Source: Undaria pinnatifida | Taxonomy: Eukaryota; Sar; Phaeophyceae; Laminariales; Alariaceae | Length of the DNA stretch: 64,000 bases | Assembly: GCA_012845835.1 (NCBI GenBank) | Contig: JABAKD010000016.1 | Coordinates: 16,893,625-16,957,624 of the forward strand | Reading direction: 5' to 3' | Shown: positions 34,478 through 46,662 of the stretch, piece by piece | How the letters are laid out: the number at the start of each line of letters is the position of its first letter | Numbering within the stretch: position 1 is the first letter of the stretch | Notes under the pieces: model-generated | Seen by the model: the letters and a program-made list of their open reading frames with translations, nothing else | The model's database searches: none | What the model was told of the DNA's origin: nothing | Made by a program: the position numbers and the translations under genes

Positions 34478-34550
34478 ACGTATCACGCAGCTTGCAAAGT
34501 TGAGCTTCAACAACCCATCGGTCGTACTCACAGCTGACGCTTTTCATTAT
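34478..34550 (-). mobile_element. Short inverted-repeat element, family B
   Basis: ATCACGCAGCTTGCAAAGTT followed by GAGCTTCAAC and GTACTCACAGCTGACGC. It matches the short form at 6558 and 49420. Confidence 0.7.
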
Positions 34551-36690
34551 TTATCCAAAATGTTGCGAATCATCTCAGACGCACTAGACTATAGACTAGA
34601 CTATACGTACCCCCGTTGGTTGCGGTGCACCAGGAAATACCAGGCTATGTGTGGACTATGGAAGTAAGAAACCGTGTGTGCCATGTACCTCGTACCTGGT
34701 ATAATACGAGTTACGAGTACAACCTGTGGTATCGAATCATTGTGAGATATTATTGAAGGGACGGCAGCAGCAGGTGTCAGCGATTGGCCGATACAACTAA
34801 CTATTGTTTGCGTTCTACTCCGAAACCTGAAACAGCCGCGCTTCAGCTTCAACCGTAGAGATTATACCATGGTACATCTGGTAGTACGTACATGTATGAG
34901 TCTCTATCATGGGACAGCAAACACAGAAATTACCACAAAAAAGAAATACATTTACTTGGCGTTGGCGGGCGCTCTTCTCCACGACCCCAAATGTGATGGT
35001 ACTCCGAGTGGGGGATGCGTAGTTGGCCGGTGTTGGGAAGCGTGCCCCTCATGGGTTCCGGTGTCTTTGGTTGGTCTCTCCTCATGGCTCGCTGGATAGA
35101 CTGAAAACGTTTATGCATTATTTCCCTACATAGAATACTAAAAGACAGACATAACTGGGCTAAGTAGGGTAGGGCACGGTAGTGCAGGGTAATGCAGGAT
35201 AGTGCTGGGTAGCGCAGGGTAGTGAGATGAGGGGCGTCCTGCTTGCCCCATCATCGTCACCTACATTATCGCCCATCTATGATGGCCTTGACGTGAATGT
35301 GACATCTAATATCACGTGGTTTTCACCTCAACTACTTGTACGGCATGGTTTCACGTCGAACCTATGAACTATCCTTTTACGGAGGGCACTCCATTTCACC
35401 TGTGAGCCTAAAAAATGCTCGAATCAGGCAGCGCAGATACACGTTGGCGGGCGCATGCTTCCCTGGATCCCTAGGAATTGGAATGGAGTTGTGGGCAGGC
35501 GCTATAATCTATAGGTATCCTTCAACCGATACACCCCAAAGATCGTGCCATCTCGAAGGGGGATGAGTGCTACTCGTACAAGGATTCCAACGGGATCCTC
35601 TTTCAGCGGACCCAGGCCGGGTTTCCGGTCAAGGCGTGGCAGATAGGCTGACGGGGGTAATGGCGCCCAAAACCCGAGGAAGCAAGCCTTCCTGCGTATT
35701 CCAACAGGGACCTTGTAGCTTCTCACTGGCTCAATTATGGGTGTTGCTCTCCCCTGGCCGCATCGCTCCTAACGGCAGAAGCGTGGCTTACTTTAAGAGC
35801 GACACGAGGACTCAGACGTTCGACACCCAGACCCCTATGGATTACGATCACCCATGTAGCAGTCACTCTAGTCTATGCATGTACTCGGGAAGCTTTGGAG
35901 TGGCGATATTAAAGATCTTTGGGTTGTGCAGCACATCAACCCAGTGCAAGTGGTGTTTTAGTTCAATGTGCAGCGCCAATTAACGGCGTTGGGAGTGCCG
36001 TTTATGGTGGTTGGGCCGGACTGGTATATCCACAGGGTTTTCCAACTGCCATGTAGGCTTGCAGGTTCTTACACGAACCCTAACATGCCACCGCGGTAGA
36101 CCTCTGGGAACCACACCGGCTATGCCGGCGAAATAATTCACTCTGTTTTCTTGCGTCGTCCTTGAACTGGGTCTATCCACCAAGCCGGGTGTACGACGAT
36201 GTCGGCCCCGAGTTATCGGTAAAGTACAGGGGTGGAGGTGTGGAGATCTGGGGTTAAAGAGCCGCGAAATATCATAATTCGTAGTTCGATCGTCATATGG
36301 TGCCTTCGCGATGAAGTGAGCCACCCGCAGCATTACACCATTCCTGAACTCAGCAGAAGCCCGAGGAAGGCATCGCACCACGCTAGGCTTGGGAGCTGGA
36401 CTCGTTTCGAAGAGGGAAGCAATAACTAATTTTCGGTGACGCCCCCAAAGGTCTCTTATGTCGGCTACACGTTACGGTTCAAGTAAGAACCCGCAAAACT
36501 ACATGTCAGTAGGAAACTGTTAGTTCTATAGCACTATCCACTACACCACTCAGTCACACGCCTATACGCCCGGGTGGCTTCAGAGACCACGTGTTCCCCA
36601 GTGTACACCCTTTTACAGAGGTGGACGGCTGTTGGAGCGAGTTGGCTTACGTTTGTCTATCCATCAGCTGCAAAGCAGCATTCTATATAG
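34551..36690. other. No gene recognised; 10-bp repeat near 35.2 kb
   Basis: At 35162-35225 a degenerate decamer (GGTAGTGCAG, GGTAATGCAG, GATAGTGCTG, GGTAGCGCAG) repeats about six times. The remaining frames of up to 138 codons are without domains. Confidence 0.4.
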
Positions 36691-38780
36691 CACTGCCGTG
36701 TGTTTCTTGTGATAAATGGAGACATGGCGGAGCCGACGCGAGATCAACACACAAACGCTATATTAGATGACACAAAGATGCCCGTCACATGTCTACAGGG
36801 CGAGAGAAATTTCCAAATTATGCATGCTGCAGACGATTTTTGTAACATGGTGTCCAATCCAAGAATTGATGTCGGGTGTGCAACGGTACTCACACGCAAT
36901 AACAAGCCACTTTGTTCACACCACCACCCTTGGTCAGTACTAGATAAAGGGCTGGTGACCACATGTTACATGTGCCAATAGACCCGCTATACGATTAGAC
37001 TACATGTGCCAAACACATACGTTGTGTTATACAAACAACAACGCACAAAAGGCAAGCCGAGGCAGGGCAAGCAGCATATATATGTATATTCTCGTTTAGG
37101 TGTCCTGCCCTGCACGAAGTATACATACGGAGTGCATCTGCACGTCCTTTTCAGACGCCCGACTGCACTGAAAGCACCAGTTAATACTGTATCAGCGTCC
37201 TCTCCAAGTGTGAAGCATCGCCGAAATGTTCAGATCACACACGGTCTACGAATCCGCTTCCTTCTTTCCTGCCTTTGTCCTTTGTGAGCCCGTTGTGCTG
37301 CAAGTAGATCTTGCTCACTCCATCATACCCGTACGGGTCCGATCCGGCAGATTTTCCGCCATCCAGTCCAGCGTCACCGTCTCTCAATTGCGTCGATTGA
37401 ACAGCCCCGGATTTGGTTTCTGTTACGCGGTAAGACAAGTTGCGGGGGGAGACAGTATAAAGCTAAAAGGCGTGAAATAAAGCCTTCCGTCTTCTTTGAT
37501 TGTTATGCTTGGTAAAAACTATTTCAAATGTGTCAGCTGTGAGTTCGATGAACTTGAGGGTCGATGCTCATCCAAGCAAAGTTGATGCAAAGTTGCGTGA
37601 TGCACCCGCCGCGCGTTTATAGGTGTATTCTTATTGAAGATATATTACTCCCATGGATGTTGCCAGGGTGAACAGCAACAACAAACTTTTGTCAACAGCA
37701 ATAATGGCAGCAACGATACTTACATCGTCCCATGGTAGTATGTTGATAATTTTTTAGTATGTTAATAACAATATATTCAATACATACGGTGACAAATCAT
37801 TGTCAATAGCAATAACAGTAGCAACAATACGTACAGCACCATAAGATAGAACGAAAACCAAGTAACAAACCTGCAGTGAAACGCAGCAATAGCATCAGCA
37901 ATGTACACAACACGACAAGCACAACAGCAGCATCCCATACAGCACAATAATATAACTTCGCCATAGCGTGTATGCACTCTGCGTCGTTTTTCTCGCAGCT
38001 AAATCTGATCATAACAACACAGCATTAACTAATATAAATACCATCATCAAAAGTACAATGAAGAGCAGCAATAACGCAAGTACACAAGGCTCCCCTTCGG
38101 ACGAAGTGTGACGCAAGGCTGCTGATGTTTTGCACCCCGTTGCGTTTGCCCGCGCCCTTGCGGTAGTGCATGGAGAAATGTTGCAATGTAAATGGTTCGG
38201 GTTCATTGAAATGACGGTGTGGAGTAGGAGGTGTATGTGATGTTTCAGTCTACCTGGTATATACAAAAAGTTTACCGCAGCGGTGACTGCAGCCCGCGAT
38301 TATGTAGCCCGCGTAAGCATTCGGGTGCAACATACAACCGTAAAACTGTTTTTTGGAGCTAACCACATTTGATGCGTTCAGCAGCACAGCATTTCAGTTC
38401 TGACTGTAACTACTGCTGCTGTCACTACTTACAGCAATGCAGCAGCCTACCGGTTAATATTATACTGGCACATAGTGCTGACGTAACTGGTGTGACGTTT
38501 TTTCGTGCACCAGACGTAGAAATTAAAAATTTATAGCCCCCCCAAAAGCAAAATGTCCCAGCAGCGGTAGGATGGGACAGATGGGATGGGGAAGGTGGCC
38601 AGAAAGCTGGGGGGGTTCAATGGAGAGGCAGAGGCAGGGAAGTGTTGAGAGACAGGAATAATACCTTTATTTATAGGACGGAACTTTACGTGAGGGTGCG
38701 AGCGATCACGGGTTTGGTACGGGGCAGGAGGTCGGCGGGTTGAAAGGAGAAACGTTTTAGGGCAATTCCCACCACCAGCA
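36691..38780. other. No gene recognised; one isolated 93-codon frame
   Basis: At 36700-36981 (plus) a 93-codon frame starts MFLVINGDMAEPTRD and ends LVTTCYMCQ. Its composition is protein-like but it matches nothing I recognise and no flanking exons were found. A short family B relative (GTCAGCTGTGAGTTCGATGA) lies at 37532-37595. Confidence 0.35.
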
Positions 38781-38799
38781 TGTGAAAAGGAATGATATC

Positions 38800-41700
38800 T
38801 GGCGTTCAACAGCTGTGATGGCGTACTTTGCTATCACGCAACTTGTCAAGAAAGCTGCAGTTCGCCGCCCGCTTTCAGCGGGGCATCCCCGGACCGGAGC
38901 CAGCCAGCTACGTGACAACTGGCATTTACGGGTACGTTTGACCTCATATTACGTGCCCATCGGGGGAGTCCAACCTCCTCGTTCTTGTTGTGCTCCCTGT
39001 TTTGCGATGCACTGGACCTGCCTCACGAGGCATACCTCGATTTCCCCGATCGAGGTAATGGGAAGCGGCGGCCGACTGTTGTCGTACGATTTTCGCTGCA
39101 TACGCCATCCAACCACAGGGTATTCTGGCCCGACTTCGGAATCAAACACTCCACTTCGGACCTTACGTCCAACAGTATCTGGTAGGCCTCGACGCCGAGT
39201 GTGAAGCAGACCTGGCGAGGTGGACTCGCGGGGTCTAATGTGCGCCGGAGGTGGGCGACGCGCTTCCTCCCTCTTCGACGGCGGTGGCAGCTACACCGGA
39301 GAGAACGGAGCGGGCGCTGGAAAGCGACCACTTACACACGGGACCGGCTGAACAGGGAGGCGCCGCTGGGAGTGCAGCAGAGATGCGTCATATCGCGGGG
39401 AACAGGCTTGCATCTCCCAGCACCTACTGCCGGCGGGCTCTAGAGTAATCTACTAGGGATTTGGAGGTAGACTCTTTATGGGCTCTTCTTCCGTGCCGAT
39501 ACAGAGAGCAAGTGCACGCCTGCCGCACGCTGGACCGTGCGAAGCGCCTCGCGAGTGGGCATGCAGATCCACAGCCATGCGGTGCGTGTCGTTCTGAATG
39601 GCCGGCAAGAAACCGCCCCCTCCATCCGACGGAGCTGGCCGAGGGCCTTCTGGCCACGGCCGGAGGGAAGGGGGTCAGCGAGAGCCCTGCAGTTCGCCGA
39701 ACTCCTGGAGCGGGACGGCGCCCGGCTGGAGCCAGCCAGTGACGTCACGACTGGCTCCCACAACACCTTTGAGGAAATGGTGAGAACCCATGGGAGCAGC
39801 CACGTTGCGCTCCCTGTTCGGCGATGCTCTTGGCCTGCCCCAAGGGCCTACCTCGACCTTCTCCGATCGAGGGAATTGCGAGCGGTAGCGGGTCACTACC
39901 TCAAGATTTTCGCTACGCACGCCACCTGCCCGCAGGACATTGTGCTCCGACTCCCGAATCGAAGGATCTACACCTTATCCCATGTCCGAGAGTTTCTGGC
40001 GGGCCTCGACTCCACTTGGGAGGACCGCCTGACGACGTGGACCCTCGGGGTCCGAAATGCGTTGGAACAGGCTAGGCGCTGCCTCCTTTCCCGACGGCGG
40101 CGTGGACCTTCGGGTCCCAAAACGTGTTTGAGGCAGGGAACGCGTTGCCTCATTCTTCGACGGCGGCCAGGGTAACACCGGAAGGAATAGACCCGGCGTT
40201 GGAGAGCAACCAGTCAGCAGAGGATGGAACGCCACCGGAAGGAAAAGCTCCGGCGGCTGAAGGTGACCCGGGGGTAAGGGGGGAGGCGGAGCCAAGAGAT
40301 GCTGCTTATGTAGCCGCGGAGAATTTTCTAACGGCCAGAGACAGAGGTGTCACGGTGCCGGGACCCTTGCCCTCCCCCCCTGAGACAGGCCAGCGCCACC
40401 CAAGCGGCGGCGAGGGTCACGGCGGAGGGAACGAGGCCGGCGCGGGAGAGCGGCCCTTGAGCTGCGGGATTGGCATCACCGGAAGGTGCAGCTCCAGCGT
40501 CAGAAGGCGACTCGGGGGTAAGGCGGCAGGCGAAGCCAGGAGATGCTACTTTTGTAGCCATGGGGAACTCCCGTACCGCCGGAAACCAGGAGGCGACGGC
40601 GCCGGGACACTCGCTCCCCCCCCTAACACAGCCCAGCGTCACCCCAGCAACATCTGGATCGACCACGTCTATGCCCACTGGCGCAGTAGAGGGTGGGAGG
40701 AGCACAAGAGGAAGACGAGGTCGACCGCGCGGATCTGGAAGGGGATCACGAGCGACGAGAACTGGGTGAGGGGCCGCCACGAACCTGGGGCGAGTATGTC
40801 GACCCGGGGGCGGCGAGCCCTCCCCGGCCCCTGCCGAGAGAAAGGGCGGCAGTGGAGAGAGCGAACTTCGCAGGGAAGGAGGGGGCGGCGAGGGAGGTCC
40901 AGCACCAGGGGGCGCAGTGCAACTTCGCGCCTTCATTGCAGACGACCAGAGCGGTATGACCTGTGGAGGTTGTAGAGCAATGATTGCTCGGGGACACCCG
41001 AGTGGTGGGGTCACCTTGAGGACGTCAACATGCAATGCGTGCGTGGTTCGTGGTGAATACAGTCAGGTCTAGGCGGGGCGCAGGCGACGCTTCTCTGCGG
41101 CGCAAGGGGATGCACACTTCGCCGTGGGAGACGCGAAGCGTTAGAAGCGCCAATTTAGGCCTACCCTGGACTACGCGTTACGGCAGCGGGACTCGGAGGA
41201 GGACCTGATGACGGCGAGGATGGGCGCACCGATGGTCTCTACTATCCCTGGGACCAAAAACCGTTAGGGATTGCAGAACCGCTCGATAATATCCATTGAG
41301 GACCTTCCACAACGCGTCGTCACAGTTATTAAAGTGCAGCCGAGGTTGGCTACTGCCTACTCCAAGCTTATCACCAATGTGCTTGGCCTCGTCAATCACG
41401 CCCTGGGAGAGCATTGACAAACCACACAGTTGTAGACGCCGAACTCACTCTTGAGGTCGATTAAGCTGTGGTGCACCCTCCCCACTCTACTGCACTCGCA
41501 GAACGGCCGAGTGAAAGCGCGAGAAGTTTGCGTCTGCCGAACGTGGTGACCTCACCCTTTTGCTTCCGTGGTTAAGGAAGTATAACCGTCGAACATCAAC
41601 AAGGCAGAGCAACCAAGCCCGCGAAGCGACGGACGCTGTCATGTTTAAGAGGGCGTCATCAGCATGCCGCGATCCGGGGGGTGACTGTGGCAGCACGCAG

Positions 41701-42840
41701 CCTACGCAGCCTCCTCGCGGAACCGTGCGCGCCGGGGAGCGAGGAAACGTGGGAGCGCGCGAAAGCAAAGTTCCCGGAGAAGGATCAGACCTTCGCCTAC
41801 GAAGCAGCAGCGGCAGCGTTGGCAGCAGTTCCTCCGACTCGGAGGGAGAGCTCGGAGGGAGGGGATTGTCCCAACTGGTGCCCGGGGGAAGAGTTCGATC
41901 CACAGATGGGCCTCGAGATCATCAATTCTCGCAACACGTTATCAGGCGCGGGAGGCGATGGCCTGCGCGTCTCGCACTTGCAGTAAATAATCAGGACTGG
42001 CCCTGGGCGCGAGAATTTCGGAGCTGGCATTGAAGCCTTCTGGAGAAGAATTATCAACGATCCAGAGTTATCCCAGCGTTAGAGTCCGTGGCTGCGGGAA
42101 GGAGAATCCTGGGAACTGAGGAGTTCCTGGCGGCGAGGCGCCCCTGCTGCGGTGGAACGGAGGCTAACACGCGGCATGCACGATTATGCCATCGATTGGG
42201 CGCGCAGGTGAATCAGCACCAGCCCCTGGTGCACGCGCTCTCCCGCACCATGAAAAGTATGTCCATTCGTCACCAAGCAGAAAGCGGAGCCCCTTTCCAC
42301 GCAAACAGGAAGCCCTTCCACGCAAACAGGGATCTCTGCACGGACATCGTTATCGAGGCGGGAGGACTCTGAGATGCGACGGCATCGCAGTATCGTAGCA
42401 AAGCGATATTACTCGACGTCACGTATGCAGACGCAAAGGCAGGGGTCAACATGCAGACAGGCAGCGCTGACCGAGACGGATCAGCTGCTCCCACTTCTGA
42501 GGTGTGCAAGCGCAATCACTACGCTCGGGACACATGTCCTTCGACGAGTGCAGCTACAAACTCGCCACCCTCGAGGTGGAAAGCTTTGGGCGCCTAGGAA
42601 AGGTAGGCAGCGACCTGATCGATCAAATAGCGGCCAGCATCGTTGGAGGGATAGCCGGATCGTCCCTAGCGCGGAAAGGCATCTGCGAGGAACGCCTCCT
42701 CCAGATTGTCTCTGTGACCACCCAAGTCGTCATTTCGCGCCAAGCGTACAGGTACAAATTAGCCCTGAGGGACCGCCAGGCCGCGAGGGGAAGGGAAGAA
42801 GCCAGAGGACTGCGGTCAATGATCTGGTGATGGAACGTTG
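38800..42840 (+). pseudogene. Decayed reverse-transcriptase (non-LTR type) element
   Basis: GC-rich, coding-like block unlike its AT-rich flanks, with frames broken every few hundred bases. At about 41681-41983 a frame reads KAKFPEKDQTF then LSGAGGDGLRVSHLQ. The latter resembles the segment that opens the fingers of many non-LTR-like reverse transcriptases (SxGPDGLR/SHL). At 42504-42830 LEVESFGRLGKVGSDLIDQI followed by a Gln/Arg-rich helix resembles the conserved C-terminal segment of the same protein class. The catalytic F/YxDD box is not visible and appears deleted between about 42.0 and 42.4 kb. Upstream (38.8-40.7 kb) are diverged internal duplications. No LTRs, poly-A tail or target duplication could be set, so the borders are approximate. 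This is an inference from motifs and needs a profile search. Confidence 0.5.
38880..39965 (+). repeat. Diverged duplication within the retroelement-like block
   Basis: The segment at 38895-39125 (GCCAGCTACGTGACAACTGGC, GTTTTGCGATGCACTGGACC, ATTTTCGCTGCATACGCCA) is matched by 39730-39925. There the corresponding words are GCCAGTGACGTCACGACTGGC, GTTCGGCGATGCTCTTGGCC and ATTTTCGCTACGCACGCCA. The second copy keeps a longer open frame (LLERDGARLEPASDVTTGSH). Confidence 0.7.
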
Positions 42841-44050
42841 ACGAGGAAGAGCTGAAACTACATCGGTAGTAGCTCTAAGTAAAAAATGCGGGGAAGGGAC
42901 ATTGGAAAATGGTAGGCAGAGGATCATAGGAGTCACTATTGCTCTACGAAAAAATACTCGATTCACCTCCGAACAGCATCTACGCTATATTGTCGGAGGG
43001 AAAAATCAATATTAATAGCACATATAAAGAAATCAGATAGTAAAAGCACAATGGTGGTACAAATAACACATCGCCAGGCACCAGGTAGTTCATCTTCTAC
43101 TTGCAGTTTCATTTTCTATTGCATCATGACTGCTGTTCTCGTTCTTTGATGTTGACTCGTGAACACAGCCTTCTTCGTCTGCCTTTTATCGGGGTGCGAC
43201 GTCTGGCTCTACCGTCGCGCGCTCTCGCTACCCCTCCCCCGCCGACCCCTAATCCCTCAGATGCGAAGCACGCCAAACTAGCACTAGCTGCACACCTCCA
43301 GCAGGTGCGACCCGATGTCACGCGTGATGCCTACCGCCGGCGACGACATTCCGTAAGAGCAGGGGTAGCTGAATCGATCGAAGCCGTCATAGTTGACAAC
43401 GGGGCAGCGACGAAGCGAAGGAGGAGGAAAGAAAGAAAAGGGCGACCAGCCGTCTCGCCAGCACTACCATCAATGCAATCGTTGCTCAACCTTCCGCACA
43501 CCTGAATGTGGGGTACCCCGAGAGTATGTGCTCCGAAAACTCGACGTCCCCCGCGACCCCGTTAAGCTAATACAGCAGTCTCGCCTCGCGCACGGCTTGT
43601 CCGTGCTCTTGGAAAACCCGCGGTGAACAGTGCAGTCATGGCCCCAATTCAATGGGGTCATTCAGCTGAGTCAGGGTTCGGTAGGGCGCGGGCGGGGGGG
43701 GGGTAGGAAGGGGATGGGATAGGCGGGGTGTTTACGGTTTGGCCTAGCTTCCACAAAAAACGTTAGAATGCGCTTGACTTCAAACACTAGCCTTAATCCC
43801 GACCACCTTCGACCGTTGTCCGAAAAAAAATGCAATGAGGATTATGTGTGCCCTATCAACCACTCTGTCGAAGTCAGGTCAATTTGAATGCTTGGCACAC
43901 GGCTGTGGGAAGAGGGGGTGCGGATCGTGTGTGCAATGGTTGTCTGGGGGCGCACACCTCAGTGGTCTCGCAGTGATATACATGATTTGACAGTTTCAAC
44001 CATTTTACCCCAGTGATGTCATTCGGAGGCAATACGACCGGTATTTCGTA
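42841..44050. other. No gene recognised
   Basis: A 134-codon plus-strand frame at 43101-43505 has Pro- and Arg-rich segments (ATPPPPTPNPSDAKHAKLAL) but no domain and no assembled neighbours. A G run lies near 43.69 kb. One ACCAGGTA word sits at 43080. Confidence 0.35.
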
Positions 44051-44072
44051 TGGGTTAGGGTTAGGGTTAGGG
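44051..44072 (+). repeat. Interstitial telomere-like TTAGGG repeats
   Basis: GGGTTAGGGTTAGGGTTAGGG, three to four perfect TTAGGG units. This matches the telomere unit of many eukaryotes, including brown algae. It is internal here, so it marks a healed break, a telomerase-mediated insertion or chance. Confidence 0.9.
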
Positions 44073-44244
44073 AAAGTTCCATGGTTTTGAAAAACACAAC
44101 AATGTAAGACACCCGGTCTGGCACAGACATCTCCTGCTCTGCGCAAGGAGATCGGGGGGGGGCTGGGCTGATCGCAGTTGATATGAAAATAAGCCCCTCC
44201 TTTAAATGATGGCTACCTCGAAATTGCAAGTGCCCAGCAACGCA

Positions 44245-44870
44245 ATGTAGGGTTACAGACGCGAGTGGGTAGTGCTGTACAACCAAGGATGTGTCGCGAG
44301 TTCGATCCTCGCCGTCTTCACTTTTGTTCTTTTCGAGCGTGCGCGCCGGAGACACCACGAACGGTCGTGATAGCGTGCTCCTGAATACTACTACTGTCGT
44401 ACGTGGCGAGGAGAGAGCCCCAGAGATGCCTGTTGCAAAGTCGGGGAGAATCAATCAACGAACTCGAAAACATATCTTCCGTTGGTTATGAGTTCGATCC
44501 TCGCCGTCTTCACTTTTGTTCTTTTCGAGCGTGCGCGCTGGAGACACTACGAACGGTCATGATAGCGAGCTCCTGAATACTACTACTGTCGTACGTGGCG
44601 AGGAGAGAGCCCCAGAAATGCCTGTTACAAAGTCGGGGAGAATCAATCAACGACCTCGAAAATATATACTCCGTTGGTTTTGAGTTCGATCCTCGCCGTC
44701 TTCACCTTTGTTTTCGAGCGTGCGCGCTGGAGACACTACGAACGGTCATGATAGCGTGCTCCTGAATACTACTACTGTGGTACGTGGTGGAGAGAGCCCC
44801 GGAGATGCCTGTTACAAAGGCGGGGAGAATCAATCAACGAACTCGAAAACATATACTCCGTTTGTTACAT
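44245..44870 (+). repeat. 192-bp tandem repeat starting in a tRNA-like sequence, three copies
   Basis: GAGTTCGATCCTCGCCGTCT starts at 44298, 44490 and 44682, an exact 192-bp period. Only the first copy is preceded by a fuller tRNA-like 5' part (GAGTGGGTAGTGCTGTACAA, then GTGTCGCGAGTTCGATCCTC). There GCGAG/CTCGC forms a perfect five-pair T stem around TTCGATC. The body reads TTTCGAGCGTGCGCGC, ACTACTACTGTCGTACGTGG and GGGGAGAATCAATCAACGA. It appears to be a second tRNA-derived SINE (family C) that was then tandemly amplified without its A box. Confidence 0.85.
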
Positions 44871-44897
44871 AGCACTACCCACAGAGCTATGTGGTCT

Positions 44898-44935
44898 GAC
44901 TGAGTAGCTCAGTGGGTAGTGCTATACAGCCAGCA
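44898..44935 (+). other. tRNA-like 5' half (A box) without a matching 3' half
   Basis: GACTGAGTAGCTCAGTGGGT followed by AGTGCTATACAGCCAGCAC has the classic D-arm/A-box sequence TAGCTCAGTGGG. No anticodon arm or GTTCGA box follows at the right distance. It is probably the head of another family C copy just downstream of the array. Confidence 0.6.
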
Positions 44936-45354
44936 CAGGGGTAGCTCCTAACGTTTCTAAGGCTTCTGGCTTTAGCACCTCTCTACCCCACCCAAACATT
45001 GATTTGGATAAAAAAAAGTCAGCCCAAACCCGACGAGCAATCCCATCGTCTAGGTATAGCGCCATCCCACGCTGTTGATAGCGGTGCAACAGATTTTCTG
45101 AGCTCTTCAACACGAGAGGCCCGACATCTCGCCCAAAACATTACTTCGAAGGCATTCAATCACGCAACCCTACCAACACGTCCATGCGCCAGTAAAACAC
45201 TAAGATTATCATGCTAGAGTAAAAGCGACAGTTGGTTGCTTCACGCTAGAGGACCCCAACCGGCCAGAAGGCCAGAACGGTTTGGCCCAAAAAAGGGCAA
45301 ACCCGACCGTGGGGCGACTCTATTTAACCATAGCGTTGAGAAACAAATTCTGTT

Positions 45355-45556
45355 GTACGGAATCCCCAGTAGAGCTTGCCGCTTTTTCGAGACGATGGTT
45401 GACGCCCACTGCGTACGAGACGAAGGGTTTTTCACCCTACATTGGTTGGTGGCATTTCACTCGATTAGGGTTAGGGCTAGGGTATATACAATTTAAAGAG
45501 TACGTCAACCATTTTCTCGAAAAAGCGGCAAGGTACCCTCGGAATCCCCACGACAT
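45355..45556. repeat. Inverted repeat enclosing TTAGGG-like motifs
   Basis: The left arm GGAATCCCCAGTAGAGCTTG continues with CCGCTTTTTCGAGACGATGG. The right arm holds CCATTTTCTCGAAAAAGCGG, then CAAGGTACCCTCGGAATCCCC. The arms are about 46 bp and roughly 85 percent complementary, about 100 bp apart. The enclosed segment contains GATTAGGGTTAGGGCTAGGG. Confidence 0.82.
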
Positions 45557-45594
45557 CGAGTAGTTCCACATTTGAACAGGCCCGTCAGTCAGAT

Positions 45595-45785
45595 TTTGGC
45601 CAAAAAATGCAGAGCTTTTCGCGGGTCGGATCACTTCTCGGTATACCAGTCGGATCGTGCCAGGGTGAAGCGGCCCACCCCGTGATATTTGAAAATCTCC
45701 AGACCCGACCCGAGTCGACCCTAGGTTTTTGAATACCTCCTTATCTGACCCGTTGGCCTGGTCATGACCCGTGAAAATACTTGGA
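45595..45785. repeat. GGGTCGG/CCCGACCC-rich segment
   Basis: Repeated CCCGACCCG, CTGACCCG and GGGTCGGATC words separated by TTTGAAAA/TTTTGAAT-like spacers. It resembles the larger block at 56480-56720 and, in layout, the GGGCCG arrays at 11.3 kb. Confidence 0.6.
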
Positions 45786-46421
45786 AAATAGTACTCCTAT
45801 CGTAGCACGCGTCTACAGTCATAGTCATCTCTTTCTCACTGTTGTCTCGAACACACCTGCATGTACTATATTAATGCATTACTCCACCCATGCACCCACA
45901 AACACACTAAAAAATGTGGCATTCCTTCTTGCATCACCTCCTGCCTCCAACAACTGGAACATGTTTAAATAATCCCTACGCTTCCCCATATTGTGCAATG
46001 GTTTGATGTCATAACTGGTAGGAATTTGTATGATGTACAAACAAAATGTTGGCGGCAAGCCCAGGACCAACGAAAAAGGTGTACGCCAAACAAAGAAACG
46101 AAACACGTACGAACGTATACACGATTTTATTGCCTTTTGTCTTGATGCCCCTCGAACCCGAGAGCCCGGACGCCCGGACCCAATCAAAACGACGTAAACG
46201 AAAATGCATGGAAACAACAGCAAGAACTGACGAGGTACATAACACTCCGTCCAACCAGTCATCACGTACGGCGCCCCCGACACAGGCAGCCACGCGGCTC
46301 AATGCTCCATGGCTCAATGCCCAAAGCTCAAAAACGATAAAGAAAAAATGGATACGAGCCAAAAGAGCGGAAACATCGAACAATGTCATGAACCCGTATT
46401 GTGATATTATAAAAATTAAAA

Positions 46422-46662
46422 TACACTCCAGCTGTGAGATCGAATATTTTGTCGAAACTCATCTTTGCAAGCTGTGTGTGATACTCCGATCGCGCGTATT
46501 ACGGGTTGTGTGTCCTCATTAAGGATATAGGTCGGCGACTCCCCTTGCAACTACAGTGTAGCTACCAGGGTCAACAGGGTGATGTTAGGCAGTCTGTGCC
46601 CGGAAACTATAAAACCTGTTTCTGAGGGGGACAAAATCTGACAGCTGTGGAAGGAAATGCAT
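46422..46662 (+). mobile_element. Inverted-repeat DNA transposon family B, complete copy
   Basis: The left end is ACACTCCAGCTGTGAGATCGA. The right end, in reverse complement, is ATGCATTTCCTTCCACAGCT followed by GTCAGATTTTGTCC. The ends form imperfect terminal inverted repeats. The body holds TCATCTTTGCAAGCTGTGTG and GGTCGGCGACTCCCC. No protein is encoded, so it is non-autonomous. The target duplication is unclear. Confidence 0.78.

Noticed and set aside
40124-40975. A 283-codon plus-strand frame
   Set aside because: Composition is Gly/Arg/Glu/Pro-rich, it changes character midway, and its internal duplicate reads in a different frame. It is treated as part of the decayed retroelement, not as a gene.
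43101-43505. A 134-codon frame that might be a transit peptide plus a short protein
   Set aside because: No domain, no neighbouring exons and no similarity I recognise.
46046-46522. A 158-codon plus-strand frame
   Set aside because: Its end runs into a family B transposon copy and the rest has no domain.
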